The notes beneath the pieces were generated by a model, which made no database searches, was not told the origin of the DNA, and saw nothing but the letters and a program-made list of their open reading frames with translations. This document shows, piece after piece, positions 1 through 7,980 of a stretch of DNA of 64,000 nt; position 1 is the stretch's first letter; each line of letters begins with the position of its first letter. Source of the DNA: an uncultured Candidatus Melainabacteria bacterium (GTDB taxonomy: Bacteria > Cyanobacteriota > Vampirovibrionia > Gastranaerophilales > Gastranaerophilaceae); contig CAKVLI010000003.1 in NCBI GenBank assembly GCA_934757155.1, positions 1 to 64,000 on the forward strand, read 5' to 3'. A program made the translations under genes and the position numbers.

Positions 1-119
1 AATAAAAAATTGCCAAAATTGCCCCAAAATGTTAAGAAATGTAAAATTGAGTTTAGTTTTTTGCCGAAATCGCAATATATCGTAATTTTAGTCAGCTTTT
101 AAAGAAAGGAAAAATAGTT
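1..119. other. Leader region before the first phage gene
   Basis: No gene is supported in these bases. They are AT-rich and end in a good ribosome-binding site (AAAGAAAGG) ahead of the first phage gene. The upstream part of the prophage lies outside the window. Confidence 0.4.
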
Positions 120-1661
120 ATGCAGCAAACGAGTTTAATTTGTAACAATTTTTCCGGTATTAATCGAAGTTCGTCTGTGTATTCAAGCTCTGTCATAACT
201 GCATTTGATATGCAAAATGTCGAGCTTTTTCCGACAGAGATTAATTCCGGAGTAGGAATAAGAACAGCGGCGGGAAATGTCGCGGTTAGTTCTTTGATTC
301 CGCAAGGAGAGAGCGTTGTTAATATTTTTGAGAGTGTTCAAAAATCAAAAACGTATTTCTTCGTGCATACTGAAAGTTCTGCTGAGGGGAAAATATATTT
401 GTTTTCGCCCGAAAACGGAAATTTGACCTTGAAAAAATCGGGGTTGAGTGTGACGGGAAAATCTTCTGCAAGTGATGTATCTCAGGGTTGGTCTGATTTG
501 TGGGTATTTTCTAACGGAGAAGAACTTTTGTCGATTGAGTTAGAAAAATATGACGAAGAGGGCAATCTTGACGAAGTCAAAATGATGGAGCTTAAAGACA
601 TGGACAACCGTGATATTAAGGGCTTGGGGCTTGTTGTTTTTGCAGGGAGGTTGTGGATATTCAATAACCAAATTTTGTGGTATTCAGTTCAGGAGAATAT
701 TTATGATTTTTCTACATCGAGTGCCGATATTTCGACATCTGCAGGATATATTGAGTTTGTAAAAAAAATCACGGCGATTTATCTGTATCTGGGTTCATTA
801 GCGGTGTTTCACAATAATTCGTCTTGCATGATTGCGCAGGATGAGGATGACAAGAGTTTTTATAAAACTTTTGATTCTCCGGGAGGATGCGCGGGTTACA
901 ACGCTTTGGTTTTTCACGGAACTCAATTGTATTTCTATGATGATACCAAGAAAGGTGTCTTTTCGTTCATACAGGTTGTGAATGGGGACAAGACTTTGGG
1001 TGAAAACATTGCTCTTGATATTCAGGATGAACTTTTTTCAATTCCGGCGGAGTCTGTTGGGAATATAAGAGTTTCATCAGTGGTCACGTCTGATAGGAAT
1101 GAGGTTTGGTTTTTGCTTCCGCTCGCGGATGGGAACTATTCGACTGTGATGATTTATGATTATCTGCGCAAATGCTGGGTCAAACGTAAGTCACAAAAAA
1201 TCACTTGCTTTGCGACTATTGGCGGTAAGCTTTATTCTGCGGGCAAAAAAATTTATGAGGAATACACCTCATCAGATTTTGACGGAGAGTTTATAGAAGC
1301 TTATTACAAATGTGCGCCGCTGAATTTAGGGGTTGAAAACTCCTTGAAGGTTTTGGCTTATCCGCCAAAAATTACTATGGATATGTATTACAGTAACAAT
1401 TTTTATATTGAATATACAAAAGATTACAACTCCTTGACCACAAAAATTCGACATATTATTTCAAAAACTTTGAAGAATGTTTTGTATTTTGATAATGGAC
1501 ATTGGGATGTGAATACTTATCCGCATGAAAAACTCAATGTTATCAAAAAACTTCCTGCAACGTATTTTAAGACTCTTCAGATGAGTTTTTATACAAAAGA
1601 AGACGGACAGAATTTCTGCATCAATAATATTGAGTTTGGAAAAATAAAAGTAAAATTTTAG
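120..1661 (+). CDS. Phage virion protein, probable tail or stabilisation protein
   Basis: This 513-residue protein is the first of a same-strand run of phage genes, and its AAAGAAAGG site decides the start. It has no signal peptide and no membrane span. It is rich in beta-strand-like blocks with repeated aromatic segments (for example LWIFNNQILWYS near 181-192 and EVWFLLPL near 327-334), which suggests a beta-propeller like the P22 gp10 tail-stabilisation family. That is a pattern impression: no diagnostic motif is visible. A late structural role is inferred from the neighbours, which are fibre-like proteins and a terminase in one transcription unit. Confidence 0.5.
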   Translation: MQQTSLICNNFSGINRSSSVYSSSVITAFDMQNVELFPTEINSGVGIRTAAGNVAVSSLIPQGESVVNIFESVQKSKTYFFVHTESSAEGKIYLFSPENGNLTLKKSGLSVTGKSSASDVSQGWSDLWVFSNGEELLSIELEKYDEEGNLDEVKMMELKDMDNRDIKGLGLVVFAGRLWIFNNQILWYSVQENIYDFSTSSADISTSAGYIEFVKKITAIYLYLGSLAVFHNNSSCMIAQDEDDKSFYKTFDSPGGCAGYNALVFHGTQLYFYDDTKKGVFSFIQVVNGDKTLGENIALDIQDELFSIPAESVGNIRVSSVVTSDRNEVWFLLPLADGNYSTVMIYDYLRKCWVKRKSQKITCFATIGGKLYSAGKKIYEEYTSSDFDGEFIEAYYKCAPLNLGVENSLKVLAYPPKITMDMYYSNNFYIEYTKDYNSLTTKIRHIISKTLKNVLYFDNGHWDVNTYPHEKLNVIKKLPATYFKTLQMSFYTKEDGQNFCINNIEFGKIKVKF

Positions 1662-1682
1662 AACAAAAGAAAGGAAAAAATT

Positions 1683-2300
1683 ATGGGAAAAAAATCTTCA
1701 AAAACTACAACAAAGAATGTTTACGGAAATACAACTACATCAAATCCTTATTTCACAAGTAAAACCACGAATAAGGGAACTGTGACAGATTTTGTTCCGG
1801 GAACGGCTTATGATACGGTTAATAACTTTGTGAATAGCAATATTGGGAATGTTTTAGAGGAGTATTTGAATCCGACTTTGAACTCGACCACTAACAGAGC
1901 AAAAATGAACGCTTTTACAAATACTTTAAGTAACAATACTGCAAAGGCAGTGGAAAATGATATAGTAAATCCGCTTTCAAACAGAAATATGATTCGCTCG
2001 TCACAAGCGACTAATATGTATAATAATTTAGCAAACAATGTTAATAACTCAATTGCAGATTATGCAAATAAATTACTTGTAGAGTCGCAAAAAAATTCCG
2101 GAGATATGCTCACAACTCTTTTATACGCGTATTTGAACGGATACAATGCTTTGTCAGACACTCAAAAACAATCATTGAGTGCCAGCCAAGGAAATTCTAC
2201 TCGAACACAAAATACAACAAATTCTTCCGGCATGGATATTTCAAATATTTTGAATTTAGCAACTCAGGCGGCGATGACTGCGGCAAAATTGGCGGTGTAA
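1683..2300 (+). CDS. Phage structural or ejection-like protein
   Basis: The protein has 205 residues, a basic Lys/Thr-rich N-terminus, a very Asn/Ser/Thr-rich body and an Ala-rich, apparently helical C-terminus (about 185-205). A good AAAGAAAGG site precedes it, 21 nt after the previous gene. Low-complexity, Asn-rich, helical proteins of this size often sit beside podovirus tail genes as internal or ejection proteins, but no family motif is recognised. Its place in the phage operon is the main evidence. Confidence 0.4.
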   Translation: MGKKSSKTTTKNVYGNTTTSNPYFTSKTTNKGTVTDFVPGTAYDTVNNFVNSNIGNVLEEYLNPTLNSTTNRAKMNAFTNTLSNNTAKAVENDIVNPLSNRNMIRSSQATNMYNNLANNVNNSIADYANKLLVESQKNSGDMLTTLLYAYLNGYNALSDTQKQSLSASQGNSTRTQNTTNSSGMDISNILNLATQAAMTAAKLAV

Positions 2301-2302
2301 AT

Positions 2303-2542
2303 ATGGAAAAGTACGTATATAAATATTTGCCTATGGGTATTGTGTGTGTCGCTTTGATTTTCCAGTACAACCTCTTTGTCACACCGGAAAAATTAGAGGT
2401 TAAACATAGAGAAATTTTGAGTGACATTTCACAAACTTATTCGACAAAAGAGCAATATAACGATTTGAAAAGTCAGCTTAACGCGATGCAGGTTAAGATT
2501 GATAAAATTTACGACGTGATTATAGAAGGAGGTAATAAATAA
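2303..2542 (+). CDS. Small phage membrane protein, holin/spanin-like
   Basis: This 79-residue protein has one N-terminal hydrophobic span (about 9-26) followed by a charged helical tail that probably forms a coiled coil (about 30-70). It starts two bases after the preceding stop, and its stop overlaps the next start in a TAATG arrangement, so it is translationally coupled on both sides. The shape fits a small holin, spanin or phage membrane anchor, but nothing in the sequence separates these. Lysis is only one option. Confidence 0.4.
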   Translation: MEKYVYKYLPMGIVCVALIFQYNLFVTPEKLEVKHREILSDISQTYSTKEQYNDLKSQLNAMQVKIDKIYDVIIEGGNK

Positions 2543-3078
2543 TGGCATTAACAAATATTGAATACGGAAGCCTTGCAAGTTCTTCTGTTTTAAATTCCAA
2601 TTTTTTATATCTTGATAACAAAATTGCAGAAACATCAGGAGCAATAAATACAAGTATTTCATCTATACTATCAAACATTGCGACAATAAATTCCAGATTG
2701 GCGGATTTGTCAGAGGAAATTCAATCTTCAATTGAAGAATGTAACGACAATTTGACAAAAGGTTTGTCGCAGCAGGAAACAAAAACAAAAACGCTTGTCG
2801 ATAACGTTTCGTTGCTTCCAAATTGGGGTGAATGTACTTACGTAAGCAGTTTGTCGACATATGCGGCTACTTCTAACGGGTACTTGTTAATATATCCGCA
2901 AACCACAACAACAGGGAATATTATTGTTAATAATAAAACAGTTGCTTTCAAGGCAAAAGGTGGAGCGCAATTAGCTTTTATTCCGCTGAAAAAGGGTGAT
3001 GTTTTGACTTGCACGATGGCGGTTTCAAGTGCGTACTTTTTGCCTGCAGTTAAATTTATAACAGAGGAAGAAGAATAA
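2542..3078 (+). CDS. Phage fibre-like protein with a coiled-coil N-terminal half
   Basis: The protein has 178 residues. Residues about 20-80 look like a trimeric coiled coil rich in I, L, S and N. The C-terminal part (about 95-175) is Thr/Gly-rich and beta-like, with a stretch of alternating hydrophobic residues. The start overlaps the previous stop and has a strong GAAGGAGG site. Coiled coil followed by a small beta head is typical of short tail fibres or head decorations. The family is not recognised. Confidence 0.4.
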   Translation: MALTNIEYGSLASSSVLNSNFLYLDNKIAETSGAINTSISSILSNIATINSRLADLSEEIQSSIEECNDNLTKGLSQQETKTKTLVDNVSLLPNWGECTYVSSLSTYAATSNGYLLIYPQTTTTGNIIVNNKTVAFKAKGGAQLAFIPLKKGDVLTCTMAVSSAYFLPAVKFITEEEE

Positions 3079-3096
3079 AAAAGAAAGGACTAAACA

Positions 3097-3468
3097 ATGA
3101 GTTTAATAATAGATGCAGACGGTACAATTTCGCTCTATCAGGGTGATAGCGGTGAAGTTGTTGTCTCAGGGTTAGAAAAGGATAAGAGTTATACATTGTA
3201 TTTTGCGATACAAGATAAAAACAGAAATCTGATAGGTGAAGAACTTCAAGTTTCTGTTACAAATTCATCGTATGTGACATTTGTATTGACATCAGAGTAT
3301 ACTGACTTACTTACCGTGCCTAAAAATAAGCCATACGAAATATATTTTTATGGAGTAAAAGCTTGCGAAACAGGCAGCTCAAAAGAGGATACATTGTTTA
3401 TTGCAGATAATACTTACGGAGATTTGAACAGGATTGTGGTTTATCCGAGAAAAGTTAAGGGGTGTTAG
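3097..3468 (+). CDS. Small phage baseplate/fibre protein, Ig-like
   Basis: This 123-residue, all-beta-looking protein opens with an acidic strand and a YQGDSGE segment, followed by alternating hydrophobic strands. It resembles the N-terminal beta-sandwich of BppU-type baseplate proteins of Gram-positive phages. That resemblance is an inference from pattern only. It has a clear GAAAGGA site and sits directly before the long fibre gene, which fits a connector role. Confidence 0.4.
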   Translation: MSLIIDADGTISLYQGDSGEVVVSGLEKDKSYTLYFAIQDKNRNLIGEELQVSVTNSSYVTFVLTSEYTDLLTVPKNKPYEIYFYGVKACETGSSKEDTLFIADNTYGDLNRIVVYPRKVKGC

Positions 3469-3469
3469 A

Positions 3470-4777
3470 ATGGGAAAAATAAAAGTGCAAAGCGTGAATT
3501 CGACTAATACAATGCAGGTATCTGTTGGGAATTCTGACTATGCTGTATCAGTGACGAATAATCGAGCGCAATATTATTCTGAACAGGCAAAAAAGTATCG
3601 TGATGAAGCGAAAATAAGTCGAGATGAGGCAAAATATTATGCAGAACAGAATTCTAATGTTACGTTTGAATATATTGAGGATGTGAAAAATTCTCTTGTT
3701 GAACAAATTAATACCAAACAAATTCAAGGGGATTATGCGTTTTCATCGGAGGTCCCTACAAAGGTAAGTGAACTGGAAAATGATTCCGGATTTGCAACGG
3801 TTGTGGAACTAAATCAGTCAATTACAGAAAATACGATAGATAAGAGTTTATCTGACATTACAGTGGCAGGTAAGGAAGTAATTCGCGAAAACAGCTATCA
3901 TCCGTCTTTATTCCAAGCATTTTGGTCTGATTATCTTCTAAATAGAGCGGATATGTTGAGAGCAGACACCTTTAGCTGGCAGGATGGAGACACTTATGGT
4001 CTGGCTTATAGCGAGTTGGTCAATGAATACGATAATGAAGCAAGCGTTGAAGAAACAGAAGATTCAATAACATTTAAACATACGCCCAAGGGTTACAAAA
4101 TCGCGGATTCGTCGCAAGAAGAAGCTATTTTAAATAAGTATAATACTGATGGTATTGCGTGGTTTTATCTTTTAGATAAAACAAATACTCGTTTTAAATT
4201 GCCAAGAATGAGATATAAGTATATTTATGCTACTACTTCTGGTGTTTCTTCTGACCCTTCTAAATCAGGTTTGGTTGCCAATTTCTCGGATGGCATACAA
4301 ACAATAGAGGATTTTTACCTCTATTTCTACGTAGGTGAATTTGCACAATCTGCTCTACAACAAACAGCTGGTATTAATGCTGAAATGTTTAACGGCAAGG
4401 CTGATGTGAACTTAAATAATATATCTTCAAGCGTCAAAGCAATTGACGGTCAGTGGGTAATTTCAACAACAACATTGTCAACTGCAACAGCAGTAGGTAT
4501 TTACACTATAGATTTATCAAGTTATTTACCTAATGATAACTATAGCTATGAAGTGATATTTTCATTTGAGGATTGCTTGTGTGGAAAATCAACATTAGGG
4601 CAAATAAAAATGAATAACATTACTTGTCTTACTTGTAATACAGATTCTTCAAGAGGCTGTAATTGCTTTATTTACCCTGTTGTCGAACGCAGTATAACAA
4701 TGCAGATAAAAGATGCTACATTTACTCGTAATAATTTTAGGGTACATGGTTATCGAAGAATAGGTACAAATCAATAA
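3470..4777 (+). CDS. Probable tail fibre protein
   Basis: The ATG at 3470 is preferred over an upstream one at 3434 because AAGGGG lies just before it. The upstream codons would also overlap the previous gene. The 435-residue product has a helical Ala/Glu/Lys-rich segment (about 22-50) of the kind that links fibre shafts. A PTKVSELENDSGF motif follows near 98-110, a repeat seen in many phage tail fibres. The C-terminal half is beta-rich and has several Cys residues. It is probably the host-binding fibre. The receptor cannot be read from the sequence. Confidence 0.6.
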   Translation: MGKIKVQSVNSTNTMQVSVGNSDYAVSVTNNRAQYYSEQAKKYRDEAKISRDEAKYYAEQNSNVTFEYIEDVKNSLVEQINTKQIQGDYAFSSEVPTKVSELENDSGFATVVELNQSITENTIDKSLSDITVAGKEVIRENSYHPSLFQAFWSDYLLNRADMLRADTFSWQDGDTYGLAYSELVNEYDNEASVEETEDSITFKHTPKGYKIADSSQEEAILNKYNTDGIAWFYLLDKTNTRFKLPRMRYKYIYATTSGVSSDPSKSGLVANFSDGIQTIEDFYLYFYVGEFAQSALQQTAGINAEMFNGKADVNLNNISSSVKAIDGQWVISTTTLSTATAVGIYTIDLSSYLPNDNYSYEVIFSFEDCLCGKSTLGQIKMNNITCLTCNTDSSRGCNCFIYPVVERSITMQIKDATFTRNNFRVHGYRRIGTNQ

Positions 4778-4788
4778 AGGAGGATGGA

Positions 4789-5262
4789 ATGACATATTAT
4801 GCGCAATATGATACAAGAAATGGCGAGTTATCTAAGGCAGAATGTAAATGCTTGTCTGATTTCATTGAGAATATAGAAATAACAAAAAATATTTATGACG
4901 AGATTGAAAAATATAAATATGTAAACGGAGAAATTACTCATGACCCTGATTATGAAGAGCGCAAAGCACAGGAAGAAGTAAAGCGAATTTCTATGCTGTC
5001 TTTGACTGCCGCGGATGTGGAAAGGGCAATTTATAAAGCAAAAGGTATGGATTTTGAAGACATATTAGAATTTGTAAAAAACAAACCTGATATCGATTTA
5101 AAGGCTCTGAAAATTGAACTCAAAGCGAATAATTTTTATCGCGGAAATCCATATATAGACACAATCGGAACGTTACTCGGTTTGACTTCAAAACAATTGG
5201 ATGAATTTTTTGAGACTAATGATTACAGAAAACTTGAAAAAACTGAGGTGACTGATGATTAA
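4789..5262 (+). CDS. Small phage protein after the fibre, possible fibre accessory
   Basis: The protein has 157 residues, is charged and mostly helical, and has no membrane span. A strong AAAGGAGG site precedes it. The YVNGEITHDPDYEE segment near 41-54 recalls the linker in many small proteins coded right after tail fibres, such as fibre assembly or DUF4376-like proteins. The C-terminal half looks like a compact helical domain. Its stop overlaps the next start by 8 bases, so it is in the same transcription unit. Confidence 0.4.
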   Translation: MTYYAQYDTRNGELSKAECKCLSDFIENIEITKNIYDEIEKYKYVNGEITHDPDYEERKAQEEVKRISMLSLTAADVERAIYKAKGMDFEDILEFVKNKPDIDLKALKIELKANNFYRGNPYIDTIGTLLGLTSKQLDEFFETNDYRKLEKTEVTDD

Positions 5263-5713
5263 GTGGTGTACCAATAAATACGCGACGGTGTTTTTTAGTG
5301 AAGCTCCTCATGTGGGTATAAGGTATGTTTTGCCTTCGCTAACAAATGAGGAGCGGAAGTCGATAAAAAAATATCCGTTTATTAACAAAAAAACGTTAAA
5401 GGTAAAGTTGCTTGATAATATCAAACACAAATCGTATGTTTTCATTATTCCAAAAGGATACTGTTATGACGGGGCATCAGTGCCCCGTCTTTTTTGGCGA
5501 ATAATAGGGTCAAATACGGATAACAGTTTTTTGATTGCCGCATTAGTGCATGATGTTTTGTGCGAAAATCATTACTATGTCGACAATGACAGACGGTTTT
5601 CGACGCAAGTATTCAATGCACTTTTGGAATCAGCAGAGGTCTTTCCTTTTAAACGTTTTTTGATGAAAAAATCAGTAAATATGTTTCAAAAATTTTGTCA
5701 TTGGGGAGGATAA
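5255..5713 (+). CDS. DUF1353-family phage protein
   Basis: The protein has 152 residues. The CYDGASVPRLFWRIIG segment (about 71-86) and the following AALVHDVLCENHYY segment match the signature of DUF1353. This family is common in phage genomes, usually near tail or lysis genes, and its function is unsettled. The His-Asp pair in VHD might bind metal, but this is not shown. It overlaps the preceding gene by 8 bases and is followed closely by the terminase. Confidence 0.75.
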   Translation: MIKWCTNKYATVFFSEAPHVGIRYVLPSLTNEERKSIKKYPFINKKTLKVKLLDNIKHKSYVFIIPKGYCYDGASVPRLFWRIIGSNTDNSFLIAALVHDVLCENHYYVDNDRRFSTQVFNALLESAEVFPFKRFLMKKSVNMFQKFCHWGG

Positions 5714-5715
5714 TA

Positions 5716-7017
5716 ATGGTTAAATACAAGCTGTTGGATAAACAAAGAGAATTTATAGAAATTCCACATTCAAATTCACTGGATGTTGCTATATATCAAG
5801 GTGGATTTGGAAGCGGAAAAACTTGGTGCGGTTCACTTCTCGGAATCCTTCTGGCTAAAAAATACCCCGGCTGCAGAGGACTTGTCGGAGCAAAAGAATA
5901 CGAGCTGGTGAGAAAAACGACTTTAGTCAGCTATCTTGAACATTTAGACGCGTTAGGCTATGTAGAAGACAAAGACTATATCTACAACAAAGTGGATAAG
6001 TTTATAAAATTCTCAAACGGTTCGGAGATTTTGTTCTCTGCACTTGAAGATCCGGAAAAATTTAAATCATTAAATCTTCATTGGGCTGAAATAGAAGAGG
6101 CGTCGCAAATTAGCGATTCCTCTTTTAAACAGCTTTTAGGCAGATTAAGAAATACTTATCGCGGGAAAAATTGGGTGGATTTCAGATACCGACTTTTCGG
6201 GCATACAAACCCGCAGGCTGATAAAGGTTGGATTTGGAAACGTTTTGTTGAACACTCAAAAGAAAACTATCGTCTTATCATTGCGCCTACTACGAATAAC
6301 ATCTATCTGCCTGAACATTTTATCCAATCAATGAAAGAAAGTTTTGATGAAGAGTATTACAAAATAAATGTTCTTGGTGAGTTTGGTGATTATTCTTCTG
6401 GACTTGTAGTCAAAGGTTTTAGTGAAGAAAATAAACTTAAACTCAAATATAATCCGAATTTGCCGCTCCATTTGACTTGTGACTTTAACGTCGATCCTAT
6501 GTGCTGGGCGCTTGCTCATAAAGACGATGAGAATGTTTATTTCTTTGACGAAATTGTTATTGAAAAAACTACAACTCAACAATGTATTGAAGAGTTTTTG
6601 CGCAGATATCCGAACCATAAATCAGAAATAATAATCAATGGTGACGCATCCGGCGATAACAGAAGTACACAAAGTGAGTATACGAATTATGCAATTATCA
6701 AAAACGCACTAAAAAGTTATGGTTATGAGAAGGTTAAATTCAGACTGAGAGATTACAATCCACCGATTTTGAACAGGATTTCTGCGTTTAATGCGAGAGT
6801 GAAAAATTCGAAAAATGAGCGTCATCTCTTCGTGGATTCACGAAGATGTAAGTGGATTTTATACAATATTTATAACCTTTCATTTAAAGAAGGGACGAGC
6901 ATCGTGGATGTTCCGACCCATACGCAAATAAAGTCAAGCCGTGAAGCAAAGTTTCTCGAACACCCGTTTGATGCAGTAAGCTATCTGGTAGAGTATTACT
7001 GGCGCCTTCGTGGGTAG
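5716..7017 (+). CDS. terL: Phage terminase large subunit
   Basis: This is the DNA-packaging motor ATPase and nuclease. The ATG at 5716 follows GGGGAGG and is preferred over an upstream TTG at 5695. Its 433 residues hold an adenine-contact LLDKQREF segment (5-12), a Walker A-like GGFGSGKTW (29-37), a Walker B-like LHWAEIEEAS near 120-129 and a C-terminal RNase H-like nuclease. The nuclease shows acidic positions in CDFNVDPMCW (about 255-264) and INGDASGDNRS (about 306-316). This is the PBSX/terminase_3-6 type. No small terminase subunit is seen upstream; a DUF1353 gene sits there instead. Confidence 0.93.
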   Translation: MVKYKLLDKQREFIEIPHSNSLDVAIYQGGFGSGKTWCGSLLGILLAKKYPGCRGLVGAKEYELVRKTTLVSYLEHLDALGYVEDKDYIYNKVDKFIKFSNGSEILFSALEDPEKFKSLNLHWAEIEEASQISDSSFKQLLGRLRNTYRGKNWVDFRYRLFGHTNPQADKGWIWKRFVEHSKENYRLIIAPTTNNIYLPEHFIQSMKESFDEEYYKINVLGEFGDYSSGLVVKGFSEENKLKLKYNPNLPLHLTCDFNVDPMCWALAHKDDENVYFFDEIVIEKTTTQQCIEEFLRRYPNHKSEIIINGDASGDNRSTQSEYTNYAIIKNALKSYGYEKVKFRLRDYNPPILNRISAFNARVKNSKNERHLFVDSRRCKWILYNIYNLSFKEGTSIVDVPTHTQIKSSREAKFLEHPFDAVSYLVEYYWRLRG

Positions 7018-7157
7018 GGGGGGAAAATGTATTGGGGCTGGTAGATAGTGACTATAAGCTCGGTGCATTTTTCTCACTTGGGAGAGCGAATTTACGTGCG
7101 AATGATGCACGAAGCGCGGGGTGTTATTGACCAAGGTTAATTTAACAAGTATTACAA
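7018..7157. other. Intergenic region after the terminase, with repeats
   Basis: No gene is called here. The stretch holds a dispersed repeat (about 7034-7077) that recurs at about 45738-45779, and one copy of a 20-bp direct repeat at its right edge. A frame open to about 7135 reads through the dispersed repeat without a plausible start. Confidence 0.4.
7034..7077 (+). repeat. Dispersed repeat, copy 1 (partner near 45738)
   Basis: The core GGCTGGTAG-A-TAGT-G-ACTA is shared with 45738-45779. Both copies keep the same reading frame, giving LV-(G/D)-S-(N/D)-Y-(E/K)-LG-(V/A)-F. Both lie just downstream of the stop codon of a plus-strand gene. The function is unknown. Confidence 0.45.
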
Positions 7158-7163
7158 TTAAAT
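7144..7163 (+). repeat. 20-bp direct repeat, left copy
   Basis: AACAAGTATTACAATTAAAT occurs here and again, without mismatch, at 7945-7964. The two copies bracket the pair of paralogous membrane genes. This copy covers the stop codon of the first of them. Confidence 0.7.
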
Positions 7164-7529
7164 ATGAGCATTAAGGGCAAGTATCATTATTAGCAAAAAC
7201 AAACAAATTTCAATATATGCAGCAATGCAGGCAACGTATTTGTATATGGTATTATTTGTTATTTTGGACAAGGTTGGGTTTTGTATTCGAAAAGATGATT
7301 TAATTTCTCTAATAAGAAAATAGATAATTACAACCAATCCAACCATTTGATAATAAAAATAACAATAGCAGAACATTACCAAATACGGGAAGCCGTCCTC
7401 AGTGGATTTAATAATGTAATTTTGTCCAAAAGTGAAATATAAATTAAGGAAAGCAAAAATTATTAAATCCCCAATGCCCCATAATACTAAAGTAGTGAAA
7501 CTCCATCTATTAAAAATATCAAACTTCAT
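7158..7529 (-). CDS. Membrane protein, paralogue of the next gene
   Basis: This 123-residue protein has three to four hydrophobic spans (about 10-33, 45-70, 97-118). It is clearly homologous to the 123-residue protein at 7552-7923: both share an RWSFT N-terminal motif, a FRIQN motif near 80-85 and similar span spacing. It runs opposite to the phage genes and is more AT-rich than they are, which fits a moron-type cargo gene. No family is recognised. A superinfection-exclusion role is possible but only inferred from the context. Confidence 0.5.
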   Translation of the reverse strand: MKFDIFNRWSFTTLVLWGIGDLIIFAFLNLYFTFGQNYIIKSTEDGFPYLVMFCYCYFYYQMVGLVVIIYFLIREIKSSFRIQNPTLSKITNNTIYKYVACIAAYIEICLFLLIMILALNAHI

Positions 7530-7551
7530 ATTTAGATTATACCAAAGATAT

Positions 7552-7923
7552 TTATATAAGGGTAATTAGTGTGATTGCAATACCTATCCAAAATATCAAA
7601 AACAAAAGTTCTTGCAATCCAAGTAGAATGGCAACTGTTTTGTAGATTATATTATTAGAGATTTTTATAAAAGAATGATTTTGAATTCTAAATTTAGGGT
7701 TAATGTTTTCTTTGATTAGGATGACAGAAACTAACAAAAAGCTTATTCCTTGATAAATCAAAGAGCTTACAATAAATATAAACATGCTTTCCATGCCAGC
7801 TCCACTACCTTTTTCGATAGTGTGATCTCCATAGATGCAGGTAAAAGGATAAATTAGCCAGTATCCAATCCCAGCAAGTCCAAATGCTGTGAAACTCCAT
7901 CTTTGAAAAAGATCATATATCAT
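7552..7923 (-). CDS. Membrane protein, paralogue of its neighbour
   Basis: The protein has 123 residues with three to four hydrophobic spans and the same RWSFT and FRIQN landmarks as the downstream gene at 7158-7529, 22 bases away on the same strand. The pair must come from a tandem duplication. Equal lengths after considerable divergence suggest both are still under selection. The family is unknown. Confidence 0.5.
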   Translation of the reverse strand: MIYDLFQRWSFTAFGLAGIGYWLIYPFTCIYGDHTIEKGSGAGMESMFIFIVSSLIYQGISFLLVSVILIKENINPKFRIQNHSFIKISNNIIYKTVAILLGLQELLFLIFWIGIAITLITLI

Positions 7924-7944
7924 AGGAAAATTATAACAAAATAA

Positions 7945-7964
7945 AACAAGTATTACAATTAAAT
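7945..7964 (+). repeat. 20-bp direct repeat, right copy
   Basis: Exact copy of 7144-7163. It lies upstream of the membrane-gene pair (minus strand) and runs into the region before the lipase-like gene. Confidence 0.7.
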
Positions 7965-7980
7965 GAAAGGACTAAAAATT

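Noticed and set aside
3434..3470. Upstream start for the long fibre gene
   Set aside because: It would overlap the previous gene and lacks a ribosome-binding site; the ATG at 3470 has one.
5255..5262. Possible frameshift between 4789-5262 and the DUF1353 gene
   Set aside because: The 8-base overlap is an ordinary translational coupling: each product has its own complete fold-like pattern and start.
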